NCBI RefSeq assembly: GCF_900090145.1
Contig: NZ_FMHI01000023.1
Coordinates: 1 to 64,000 of the forward strand
Direction of reading: 5' to 3'
Length of the DNA stretch: 64,000 nucleotides
DNA from: Streptomyces sp. WMMB 322
Lineage (GTDB): Bacteria > Actinomycetota > Actinomycetes > Streptomycetales > Streptomycetaceae
A program made the translations under genes and the position numbers. The notes under the pieces were generated by a model. The model was not told the origin of the DNA and ran no database searches. It was given only the letters and a program-made list of their open reading frames with translations. Shown piece after piece: positions 58,041 to 64,000 of this stretch (positions within the stretch are counted from its first letter, which is position 1; every line of letters begins with the position of its first letter).

Positions 58041-59273
58041 GTGACCCCGACGCGTACAAGCAAACTGGAGCGAGGCCGAAGCGCTCTCGGCCCCGCACTG
58101 GAACTCGTCCACACCGGCAGGGCGCCCACGCGCGCCGCGCTCACCGCCGAACTCGGCGTGACGCGGGCGACCGCCGGAGCCGTCGCCGCCGAGCTGGAAT
58201 CGCTGGGCCTGATCACGGTCGACTCCCGGCCGGGCGCCGCGTCGGGCACGCAGGGACGTCCCTCCCACCGGCTGGCGGTCGACCCCGAGGGGCCCGTCGT
58301 ACTGGCCGCGCAGGTGCACGCCGACGGCTTCCGCGCCGCGCTCGTCGGGCTCGGCGGCCGGATCGTCGCCACCGCACCCGTCCGCCGGGCGGTCGCGGCC
58401 GACCCGGCGCAGGTCCTCGGCGAGCTCGTCGAGACCGGCGCCGGACTGCTGGAGAGCACCGGGAGGCGCTGCGTCGGAGCGGGCCTGGCCGTCCCCTCCG
58501 CCGTCGCCGAACCCGAGGGCACCGCGATCAACCCGCTGCACCTCGCCTGGGAGGTCGGAGCCCCCGTACGGGAGATCTTCACCCGCGCACTGGCCGAGGC
58601 CCGCATCGGTGGTCCGCCCGGGGACGCCACCGCGACCGGCTACGCCGCCAACGACATCAACCTCTCCGCCCTCGCCGAACACCGGCACGGCGCCGGGCGC
58701 GGAGGCCGGCATCTGCTCGTCGTGGGCACCGGGCACCGGGGCGTCGGCGGCGCGCTCGTCCTGGACGGGCGCCTGCACACGGGCAGTTCGGGTCTCGCCC
58801 TGGAGGTCGGCCACCTGACCGTCGACCCCGACGGACGCCCCTGCCACTGCGGCAGCCGCGGCTGCCTCGACGTCGAGACGGACCCGCTCGCCTTCCTGGA
58901 GGCCGCCGGACGCGAACCCGGCCCCGAGGTCTCCCTGCTGAAACGCTCCCAGGAGCTGATCGGCAACGAGTACGGAAGCGATCCCGCCGTGCGCGGCGCG
59001 GTCGGCACGCTCATCGACCGGCTCGGACTGGGACTCGCCGGACTCGTCAACATCCTGAACCCCGACCGCATCGTGCTCGGCGGCCTGCACCGCACGCTCC
59101 TCGAGACCGACGGCGAACGCCTCCGCTCGGTGATCGCCGACCGCAGCCTGTGGGGCAGGAGCGGCAGCGTCCCGGTGCTGCCCAGCTCGCTCGAGCACAA
59201 CAGCCTCGTGGGCGCCGCGGAACTGGCCTGGCAGCCCGTCCTCGACGATCCGCTGGGGACGCTGACGGGATGA
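58041..59273 (+). CDS. ROK-family transcriptional regulator (NagC/XylR-type)
   Basis: 410 residues. An N-terminal winged helix (LGPALELVHTGRAPTRAALTAEL, then GVTRATAGAVAAELESLGLI) distinguishes it from the ROK kinase at 46.6 kb. The ROK fold follows with VGAGLAVPSAVAEPEGTAINP, NDINLSALAEHRHG, GTGHRGVGGALVLDG, GLALEVGHLTVDPDG and the zinc cluster CHCGSRGCLD. The ATP-site DxGxTK is absent, as in regulators. The GTG 58041 start nearly abuts the MFS start on the other strand, strongly implying it controls the transporter in response to a sugar. A GNAT gene follows 4 nt after its stop. Confidence 0.92.
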   Translation: MTPTRTSKLERGRSALGPALELVHTGRAPTRAALTAELGVTRATAGAVAAELESLGLITVDSRPGAASGTQGRPSHRLAVDPEGPVVLAAQVHADGFRAALVGLGGRIVATAPVRRAVAADPAQVLGELVETGAGLLESTGRRCVGAGLAVPSAVAEPEGTAINPLHLAWEVGAPVREIFTRALAEARIGGPPGDATATGYAANDINLSALAEHRHGAGRGGRHLLVVGTGHRGVGGALVLDGRLHTGSSGLALEVGHLTVDPDGRPCHCGSRGCLDVETDPLAFLEAAGREPGPEVSLLKRSQELIGNEYGSDPAVRGAVGTLIDRLGLGLAGLVNILNPDRIVLGGLHRTLLETDGERLRSVIADRSLWGRSGSVPVLPSSLEHNSLVGAAELAWQPVLDDPLGTLTG

Positions 59274-59277
59274 CGGA

Positions 59278-59823
59278 ATGACGGCAGTGCGCATCAGAGC
59301 CGGCGCCGAGAGGGACCTGAGGCGCCTTCAGCGGATCGAATGCGCCGCGGGGGGCCTCTTCCGCGCACTCGGCATGGACCGGATCGCCGACGACGCCCCG
59401 CCCCCGCTCCCCGTGCTGCGCCGCTACGCGCACTCGGGCGGTCTGTGGGTCGCGGTGGACGGCGACGGCGAAGCACCGGCCCACGAGGACGAACCGGTGG
59501 CTTATGCGATGACCGAACCCGTCGACGGCAGCGTCCACATCGAGCAGATCTCCGTCGACCCCGCTCGCGCGCACCGCCGCATCGGACGGGCACTGATCGA
59601 GCACGCGGCCCGGCGGGCGCAGGAGGCGGGAGTGCCGGCACTGACTCTGTGCACCTTCGCCGAAGTGCCGTGGAACGCCCCGTACTACGAGCGCTGCGGC
59701 TTCCGTGTGCTGGCCGGGGACGAACTGACCCCGGGGCTGCGCCGCATCCGTGCCGAGGAGGCGCGGGCCGGCCTGGACCGCTGGCCCCGCGTGTGCATGC
59801 GGCGCGAACTGGGCGCCGGCTGA
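59278..59823 (+). CDS. GNAT-family N-acetyltransferase
   Basis: 181 residues. VRIRAGAERDLRRLQRIECAAGGLF at the start, then VHIEQISVDPARAHRRIGRALIEHAARRAQEAG with the acetyl-CoA loop (R-R-I-G-R-A), and APYYERCGFRVL. The sequence between residues 95 and 125 matches the R/Q-x-x-G-x-G/A motif with RRIGRA. Substrate unknown. The ATG is 4 nt after the ROK regulator stop, so they form an operon despite the absence of a strong ribosome site. Confidence 0.9.
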   Translation: MTAVRIRAGAERDLRRLQRIECAAGGLFRALGMDRIADDAPPPLPVLRRYAHSGGLWVAVDGDGEAPAHEDEPVAYAMTEPVDGSVHIEQISVDPARAHRRIGRALIEHAARRAQEAGVPALTLCTFAEVPWNAPYYERCGFRVLAGDELTPGLRRIRAEEARAGLDRWPRVCMRRELGAG

Positions 59824-59827
59824 GGGC

Positions 59828-59864
59828 TGTCCGGGCCGGGATGTCCGGGCCGGGATGTCCGGGC
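59828..59864. repeat. 2.6 copies of a 14-bp tandem repeat
   Basis: The unit tgtccgggccggga starts at 59828, 59842 and 59856 (partial). It begins 4 bp after the GNAT stop in a non-coding gap. Confidence 0.75.
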
Positions 59865-59957
59865 GTCGCGCACGTGGCGGAAGCCGTCCGCGCCACAGGC
59901 GGCGCCCGGTTCGGGGTCCGCGGTGCGCGCTCGCACCCGGGGCCGTAGCCTCGGCAC

Positions 59958-60341
59958 GTGACGCCATCCCGGATCGCCGCAAGCCGCTACGTCAGCCTCA
60001 CGACCTTCAAACGCGACGGGACGCCCGTCGCCACCCCCGTCTGGGCGGTCGAGGACGGAGGTGAGCTGCTCGTGTGGACCCGTGACGACAGCGGCAAGGT
60101 CAAACGCATCCGCAACGGCGCCCGCGTCACCGTCACCCCGTGCGACGCGCGCGGCCGTACGGCGGGGGACGCACAGCCCGCCGAGGGCACCGCGAGGCTG
60201 ATGACGGAAGAGGGCGGCCTGGACCGGGTGCGCCGGGCGATGGCCCGCAAGTACGGCTGGCAGTTCCGTCTCACCGACTCCGGCGGGGCGCTGCTCAGGT
60301 TCGGCCGGCGCCCCCACATCGGGATCGCCGTCACGCTCTGA
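59958..60341 (+). CDS. PPOX-class (pyridoxamine-5'-phosphate-oxidase-like) F420-dependent oxidoreductase
   Basis: 127 residues, a split beta-barrel. IAASRYVSLTTFKRDGTPVATPVWAVEDGGELLVWTRDDSGKVKRIRNGARVTVTPCDARGR is the core, with the VWAVED and KVKRIRN strands typical of TIGR03666/Rv2061-like proteins. The C-terminal LMTEEGGLDRVRRAMARKYGWQFRL ends the barrel. Such proteins usually bind F420 or FMN; substrate unknown. GTG start with ctcggcac upstream, no clear SD. Convergent with the HATPase gene. Confidence 0.87.
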   Translation: MTPSRIAASRYVSLTTFKRDGTPVATPVWAVEDGGELLVWTRDDSGKVKRIRNGARVTVTPCDARGRTAGDAQPAEGTARLMTEEGGLDRVRRAMARKYGWQFRLTDSGGALLRFGRRPHIGIAVTL

Positions 60342-60566
60342 CGCCGGGCCGGACGCCGCCCGGCTGCACCCCGCACCCGCCTGCGGAGTGTGGCGCCCTC
60401 GGCTGCTTCACCGGGAGGCACGGGGACCGCCGTCCAATTCGCCGGGGCGGAGCCCCTGCCCCAGCGAGGCCCGGTGGCGAAGGAGAACGAGCGCAGCCGC
60501 TTCGCGAGACAGCCCTTTCGCAGGGCGGCACGGTCCGGTGTGCCGGGCGGGCGCCGTCACCGGGCC

Positions 60567-60606
60567 GGGACCGGAACCGGGGGGACCGGAACCGGCGGGG
60601 GACCGG
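60567..60606. repeat. Short 15-bp-period direct repeat at gene end
   Basis: GGGACCGGAACCGG occurs at 60567-60580 and 60582-60595, followed by a partial copy. It lies between the F420-type oxidoreductase and HATPase genes, close to the stop of the latter. Confidence 0.6.
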
Positions 60607-60614
60607 TGCGTCGC

Positions 60615-61196
60615 TCAGGGATGCGCCGATGTGCCGGGATCGGTATGCGGCCGGCCCGCGGGCGGCGGCCCGGACGTCGTGCTCCCCGGCTCCCCGCCGG
60701 CACCGGCCGCCGCGGCGAGCGCGGGCAGGGCGGTCTCGTCGGGCCCCGCGCCGGCGAGGGCCGAGGCCCGCTGCGGCGGCGTCCCGAACGTGACCGGCAG
60801 CGTGAACCACACGACCTTGCCCGAACCGTCGTTCTGCGCACGCATGCCCCAGCTGGCGCTGACGGCGGCGATGAGTGCGAGCCCCCGGCCGTTGGTCGCG
60901 GCCGGTTCGGCGCTGCGCACCCGCGGCAGACGCGGATCGTGGTCCCGTACGGACACCGTCAGGTGATCCCTGCGGAAGACGATCTCGACGCTGCAGTGCT
61001 TGTCGGACCCGGTGTGCCGGTGAACGTTGGTGAGCAGCTCGGTCACTCCGAGGGCCGCCGCGTCGACGAGCGACTCCAGGCGCCAGTAACGCAGCTGCGC
61101 AGCCACGATCCGCCGCACCTGCCCGATCCGCGAGGGCAGTGCCTGGAACTCGACCGCGCAGTGGGTGCGTGATCTCCCTGTGGTACGGGCGGTCAC
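60615..61196 (-). CDS. Anti-sigma-factor-type ATP-binding protein (HATPase_c, RsbW-like)
   Basis: 193 residues. A single GHKL ATPase domain: ALPSRIGQVRRIVAAQLRYWRLESLVDAAALGVTELLTNVHRHTGSDKHCSVEI (N-box ELLTN), VSVRDHDPRLPRV (G1 variant), and ATNGRGLALIAAVSASWGM (G2). A ~45-residue Pro/Gly/Ala tail follows. In Streptomyces dozens of such proteins pair with STAS anti-anti-sigma or phosphatase proteins; no partner is adjacent here. GTG 61196 has ggag 8 nt upstream; a TTG further up would add a Cys-rich extension (CRECRF, CVCG) of unclear reality. Confidence 0.87.
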   Translation of the reverse strand: MTARTTGRSRTHCAVEFQALPSRIGQVRRIVAAQLRYWRLESLVDAAALGVTELLTNVHRHTGSDKHCSVEIVFRRDHLTVSVRDHDPRLPRVRSAEPAATNGRGLALIAAVSASWGMRAQNDGSGKVVWFTLPVTFGTPPQRASALAGAGPDETALPALAAAAGAGGEPGSTTSGPPPAGRPHTDPGTSAHP

Positions 61197-61372
61197 GGCA
61201 ACGGCTCCACAGACGCACCGGTCAGGGAGCGCAAAGCGGCATTCGCGACATTTGTGATGGAAGACACACGACAAGGATGAGTCGGCACCCCGTCTCCCGC
61301 AACGCGAGGGAGACCGCTCCGGGCGGCCCCCGGGACGTCACGGCGGCCGCCTGCCGCGCCTCCCGCGCCGCT

Positions 61373-61684
61373 TCAGCCGCCGAGCACCCCGCGCTCCGCG
61401 GCCGCCTTGGCGCGCGCCGTGCGCACCGCGTTCAGCAGGCCCGCACGGTGCCCGAGACCGAAGCGGAGCACGTAGCGTGTGCCGCTGATCGTCGCCAGCG
61501 CGCTGTCCTGCATGCCGTAGCCGCTGATGCGGACCTCGTCGACCGGAGCGCTGTCGATCTCGCTCCCGTAGCTGGTCTTCAGCACCAACTGCCCGTCCCG
61601 GACCTGGACATGACCCGCACGTGTGAGTGAGCGGAGCATCCGCCGTATCCGGACCCCGCCCGCGTCGTACTCCGGCTCCACCAC
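61373..61684 (-). CDS. Hypothetical protein, 103 residues
   Basis: Small soluble protein, unrecognised family. It begins VVEPEYDAGGVRIRRMLRSL with a basic amphipathic start, then QVRDGQLVLKTSYGSEIDSAPVDEVR, RYVLRFGLGHRAGLLNAVRTARAKAAAERG. It looks like a short beta-barrel or PH-like strand set with a C-terminal helix. GGGAGG lies 5 nt before GTG 61684 and codon bias is normal. It diverges from the PLP enzyme gene, 126 bp away. No function can be assigned. Confidence 0.74.
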   Translation of the reverse strand: MVEPEYDAGGVRIRRMLRSLTRAGHVQVRDGQLVLKTSYGSEIDSAPVDEVRISGYGMQDSALATISGTRYVLRFGLGHRAGLLNAVRTARAKAAAERGVLGG

Positions 61685-61810
61685 GATCGCCTCCCACAGT
61701 CGCCGCGGTCCCGGGAATTCGGCAAACCCCGGGCCGGCCGCCCCATACCCTCTGTGAAGTGTGCACGCAAGCTGCGGGCTCCACCAGGGGGCCCTTCTAT
61801 CATCGGCCCC

Positions 61811-62992
61811 GTGAGCACCACCGAACCTGCCCCGTCATCCGGCCCGGGGCCCGCACAGCCCTCCCTCAGTCCTCCCGGTGCCCGGGACTCCGGCGCGGCC
61901 ACCCTCGATGTGGACCGCAGCGACGCCGAGTACCGGGCCTGGCTCAAGGACGCGGTCCGCAAGGTCCAGGCCGACAGCAACCGCAGCGCCGACACCCATC
62001 TGCTGTCCTTCCCGCTGCCCGAGACCTGGGGCATCGACCTGTACCTCAAGGACGAGTCGACGCACCCCACCGGAAGCCTCAAGCACCGGCTTGCGCGGTC
62101 CCTGTTCCTCTACGGGCTGTGCAACGGATGGATCCGCGCCGGCAGGCCCGTCTTCGAGGCGTCGTCCGGCTCGACCGCGGTGAGCGAGGCGTACTTCGCG
62201 AAGCTGATCGGGGTGCCGTTCATCGCGGTGATGCCGCGCACGACCAGCCGTGAGAAGACCAGGCTCATCGAGTTCCACGGCGGACGGTGCCACCTCGTGG
62301 ACGACCCCCGCTCGGTGTACGAGGTCTCGGCAGCCCTCGCGGCGGAGTCCGGCGGCCACTACATGGACCAGTTCACCTACGCCGAGCGGGCCACCGACTG
62401 GCGCGGCAACAACAACATCGCCGAATCCGTCTACGAGCAGATGAAGTTCGAACGCTTCCCGGAACCGGCCTGGATCGTGGCGACGGCCGGCACCGGCGGC
62501 ACCTCGGCGACCATCGCCCGCTACGTGCGGTACATGCAGTACGACAGCCGCGTGTGCGTGCCCGATCCGGAGAACTCCTGCTTCTTCGACGGCTGGCTCC
62601 GGGGCGACGACGAGGCGTCCGTCGAGGGCTTCTCCCGCATCGAGGGCATCGGCCGCCCCCGCATGGAGCCCAGCTTCCTGCCCTCCGCGATCGACCGCAT
62701 GATGAAGGTCCCCGACGGCGCCGCCATGGCCGCGCTGCGCACCCTGGAGCGCACCATGGGGCGGCGCGCGGGCGGTTCCACGGGGACCGGGCTGTGGAGC
62801 GCCCTGAAGATCGTCTCGGAAATGGCCGGCGAGGGGCGCACGGGCAGTGTCGTCACGCTGATCTGCGATCCGGGCGACCGTTACCTCGACAAGTACTACT
62901 CGGACGACTGGCTCGCCGAGCAGGGCCTCGACATCGCCCCGTACGCCCGGACCCTCGAGACCTTCCTGGCGACGGGCGACTGGACCGGCTGA
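61811..62992 (+). CDS. Cysteine-synthase-like PLP-dependent enzyme
   Basis: 393 residues, fold type II. After a ~60-residue polar leader come LYLKDESTHPTGSLKHRLARSL (Schiff-base Lys91), EASSGSTAVSEAYFAKLIGVPFIAVMPRTTSREKTRLIEFHGG (substrate loop with SSGST in place of TSGNT), NNNIAESVYEQ, and the phosphate loop IVATAGTGGTSATIARYV. It is longer than CysK (~310) and has extra loops, placing it with the CysK2-like/cystathionine-beta-synthase-like group or L-cysteine desulfidase homologues in actinomycetes. TATCAT ends 7 nt before GTG 61811 and there is no SD, so it may be leaderless. Confidence 0.86.
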   Translation: MSTTEPAPSSGPGPAQPSLSPPGARDSGAATLDVDRSDAEYRAWLKDAVRKVQADSNRSADTHLLSFPLPETWGIDLYLKDESTHPTGSLKHRLARSLFLYGLCNGWIRAGRPVFEASSGSTAVSEAYFAKLIGVPFIAVMPRTTSREKTRLIEFHGGRCHLVDDPRSVYEVSAALAAESGGHYMDQFTYAERATDWRGNNNIAESVYEQMKFERFPEPAWIVATAGTGGTSATIARYVRYMQYDSRVCVPDPENSCFFDGWLRGDDEASVEGFSRIEGIGRPRMEPSFLPSAIDRMMKVPDGAAMAALRTLERTMGRRAGGSTGTGLWSALKIVSEMAGEGRTGSVVTLICDPGDRYLDKYYSDDWLAEQGLDIAPYARTLETFLATGDWTG

Positions 62993-63036
62993 CGGGGCCC
63001 CGGGGGTTGCGGGGCTCCGGGCTGCTCCGGCCGGTT

Positions 63037-63831
63037 TCAGCTCTCCGCGGCGCCCCTCAGGGCCGGAAGGCGGTCCAGGACGATGCCGAAGTGCTCGCGG
63101 TAGGCGGCGAGCACCGCGTCCTCGGGCAGTTCCTCCTCGCGCCGGTCCCCGCCCTCGGTCACCGTCAGGGTCCGGCCGCTCAGGGTGACCCGGCCGGTCT
63201 CCGTGAGCAGCGAGCACACGAGAGAGCGCGTGAAGTGCGACTTGGGTGAGGTGCGGTTCCACCAGCAGCCCAGCTCGAAGTCGGCGAGCGCGCGGGGACG
63301 CTGTTCGAGGCGGTACTGCGGAACGCCGTCCCGGTGGACGTCCAGATCGCCCTGCGGGGTCTCCAGGATGCGGAAGGTCCCGCCGGGATCGGCCTGTTCG
63401 CCGCGCCGGTCCAGACGCAGCGGATATTCGCTGTGCCGCCCGAAGCCGACGTCCACCAGCCACGGCCGCGGTGTCTCCACGCGCAGCGCGAGGTGGTCGA
63501 AGAGCGGACCGGGCAGCCCGTCCCCGCCGAAGACCCGCGCCGCCATGAGCGTCACCGGGTAGCCGAGGGCGGTGAGGAGGGCGGCGAAGGCGCCGTTGAG
63601 TTCGTAGCAGAAGCCCCCGCGGCGGTTCACGGCCACCTTGCCGGTCAGCGTCTCCGCCTCCAGCACGATGTCCTCGCCCAGGTGCACGCTCAGATTCTCG
63701 AACGGGACGGTGAGCAGGTGGCTGCGGTGCAGGTTCCGCAGCGAATCCGCGTCGGCCCGCGCCGGGCGCGGTGCACCGATGCGGGCGAGGTATTCGTCGG
63801 TACGTGAGGGGCCGATGTGCAGGTCGTCCAT
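63037..63831 (-). CDS. nat: Arylamine N-acetyltransferase
   Basis: 264 residues. The protease-like triad is complete: RRGGFCYELNGAF (Cys75), FDHLALRVE (His113) and WLVDVGFG (Asp127). LLTVPFENLSVHLGEDIVL precedes it, as in all NATs, and the C-terminal beta-barrel/lid includes SPKSHFTRSLVCSLLTETGRVTL. It acetylates aromatic amines or hydrazines from acetyl-CoA; in actinomycetes relatives also form amides in secondary metabolites. Length is normal. Monocistronic near the right edge. Confidence 0.94.
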   Translation of the reverse strand: MDDLHIGPSRTDEYLARIGAPRPARADADSLRNLHRSHLLTVPFENLSVHLGEDIVLEAETLTGKVAVNRRGGFCYELNGAFAALLTALGYPVTLMAARVFGGDGLPGPLFDHLALRVETPRPWLVDVGFGRHSEYPLRLDRRGEQADPGGTFRILETPQGDLDVHRDGVPQYRLEQRPRALADFELGCWWNRTSPKSHFTRSLVCSLLTETGRVTLSGRTLTVTEGGDRREEELPEDAVLAAYREHFGIVLDRLPALRGAAES

Positions 63832-64000
63832 GTCTCAGTTATGCCAGCCGGTCCGGCCGGGCACATCGGGCGAGGGAAGTACGTCCCGCGGCCTGCACGG
63901 CAGCGGCGACGCCCGAGGCGAGCGCGGCTGCGGGCCCTGCGGGCGGAGGCTCCTCCCCGCCCCTCGGAGTCCCCCGTCAGCCCTCGGACGCCGGCTGCCC

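Noticed and set aside
63977..64000. Possible 3' end of another minus-strand gene (ending GQPASEG, TGA)
   Set aside because: Only seven codons fall inside the window; a chance reading cannot be excluded.

Overview
The window is chromosomal DNA from a high-GC actinomycete, most likely a Streptomyces or close relative. Base composition is strongly G+C-biased, GTG and TTG starts are common, and many genes overlap by ATGA or GTGA. The gene families are typical of the genus: DUF6421, DUF6986, DUF5134, a CbiX-like chelatase homologue, TIGR03086, an extracellular-domain Ser/Thr kinase, and ROK and LacI regulators. No rRNA, tRNA, CRISPR array, prophage or intact insertion sequence was seen. About 60 protein genes fill the window.

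Left edge (1-4.7 kb): the end of a LacI-type regulator, an FMO-like flavoprotein, a YjbQ-family protein, then a lower-GC accessory patch on the minus strand. That patch looks like a three-gene type VII secretion (WXG100-like) operon. Its first gene has an in-frame TAA and its second a one-base frameshift; correcting both restores stop/start overlaps between all three genes.

Catabolic island (4.7-14.6 kb): a divergent IclR regulator faces eight or nine tightly coupled plus-strand genes. These encode a CitE-type C-C lyase, a family III CoA-transferase, a MaoC hydratase, an acyl-CoA dehydrogenase, an LLM flavin oxidoreductase, a complete TRAP transporter (DctP, DctQ, DctM) and a compact MmgE/PrpD enzyme. 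Together they read as uptake, CoA activation, oxidation, hydration and cleavage of a branched or substituted dicarboxylic acid. This is the best candidate for an undescribed system.

Middle (14.6-28.4 kb): mostly single-gene functions: HAD phosphatase, lactonase, CbiX-like protein, BadF-type kinase plus uracil-DNA glycosylase, BNR-repeat protein, TetR regulator, then a DUF5134/M56/PAP2 run. A divergent VOC/GNAT pair shares a dyad and appears leaderless. GDPD and an HSL-type esterase follow.

28.4-45.2 kb: a DUF6421-SDR-threonine aldolase operon with a clear promoter; PlsC-type acyltransferase; thioredoxin-like protein; etfB-etfA; an epimerase; a DUF6986 aldolase/lyase-like gene with promoter and operator; and a membrane Ser/Thr kinase. 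Next comes an amino-acid-use-like module: a sodium:solute symporter with a 40-residue partner protein, a PucR/CdaR regulator and a DadA-like oxidoreductase.

45.2-64 kb: a LacI/ROK-kinase divergent pair with a perfect operator, an AraC regulator, a P-loop kinase-NUDIX fusion, an M20 dipeptidase, a geranylgeranyl-reductase-like flavoprotein, a GH3 beta-glucosidase, an MFS/ROK divergent pair only 17 bp apart, an anti-sigma-type ATPase, a cysteine-synthase-like PLP enzyme and an arylamine N-acetyltransferase.
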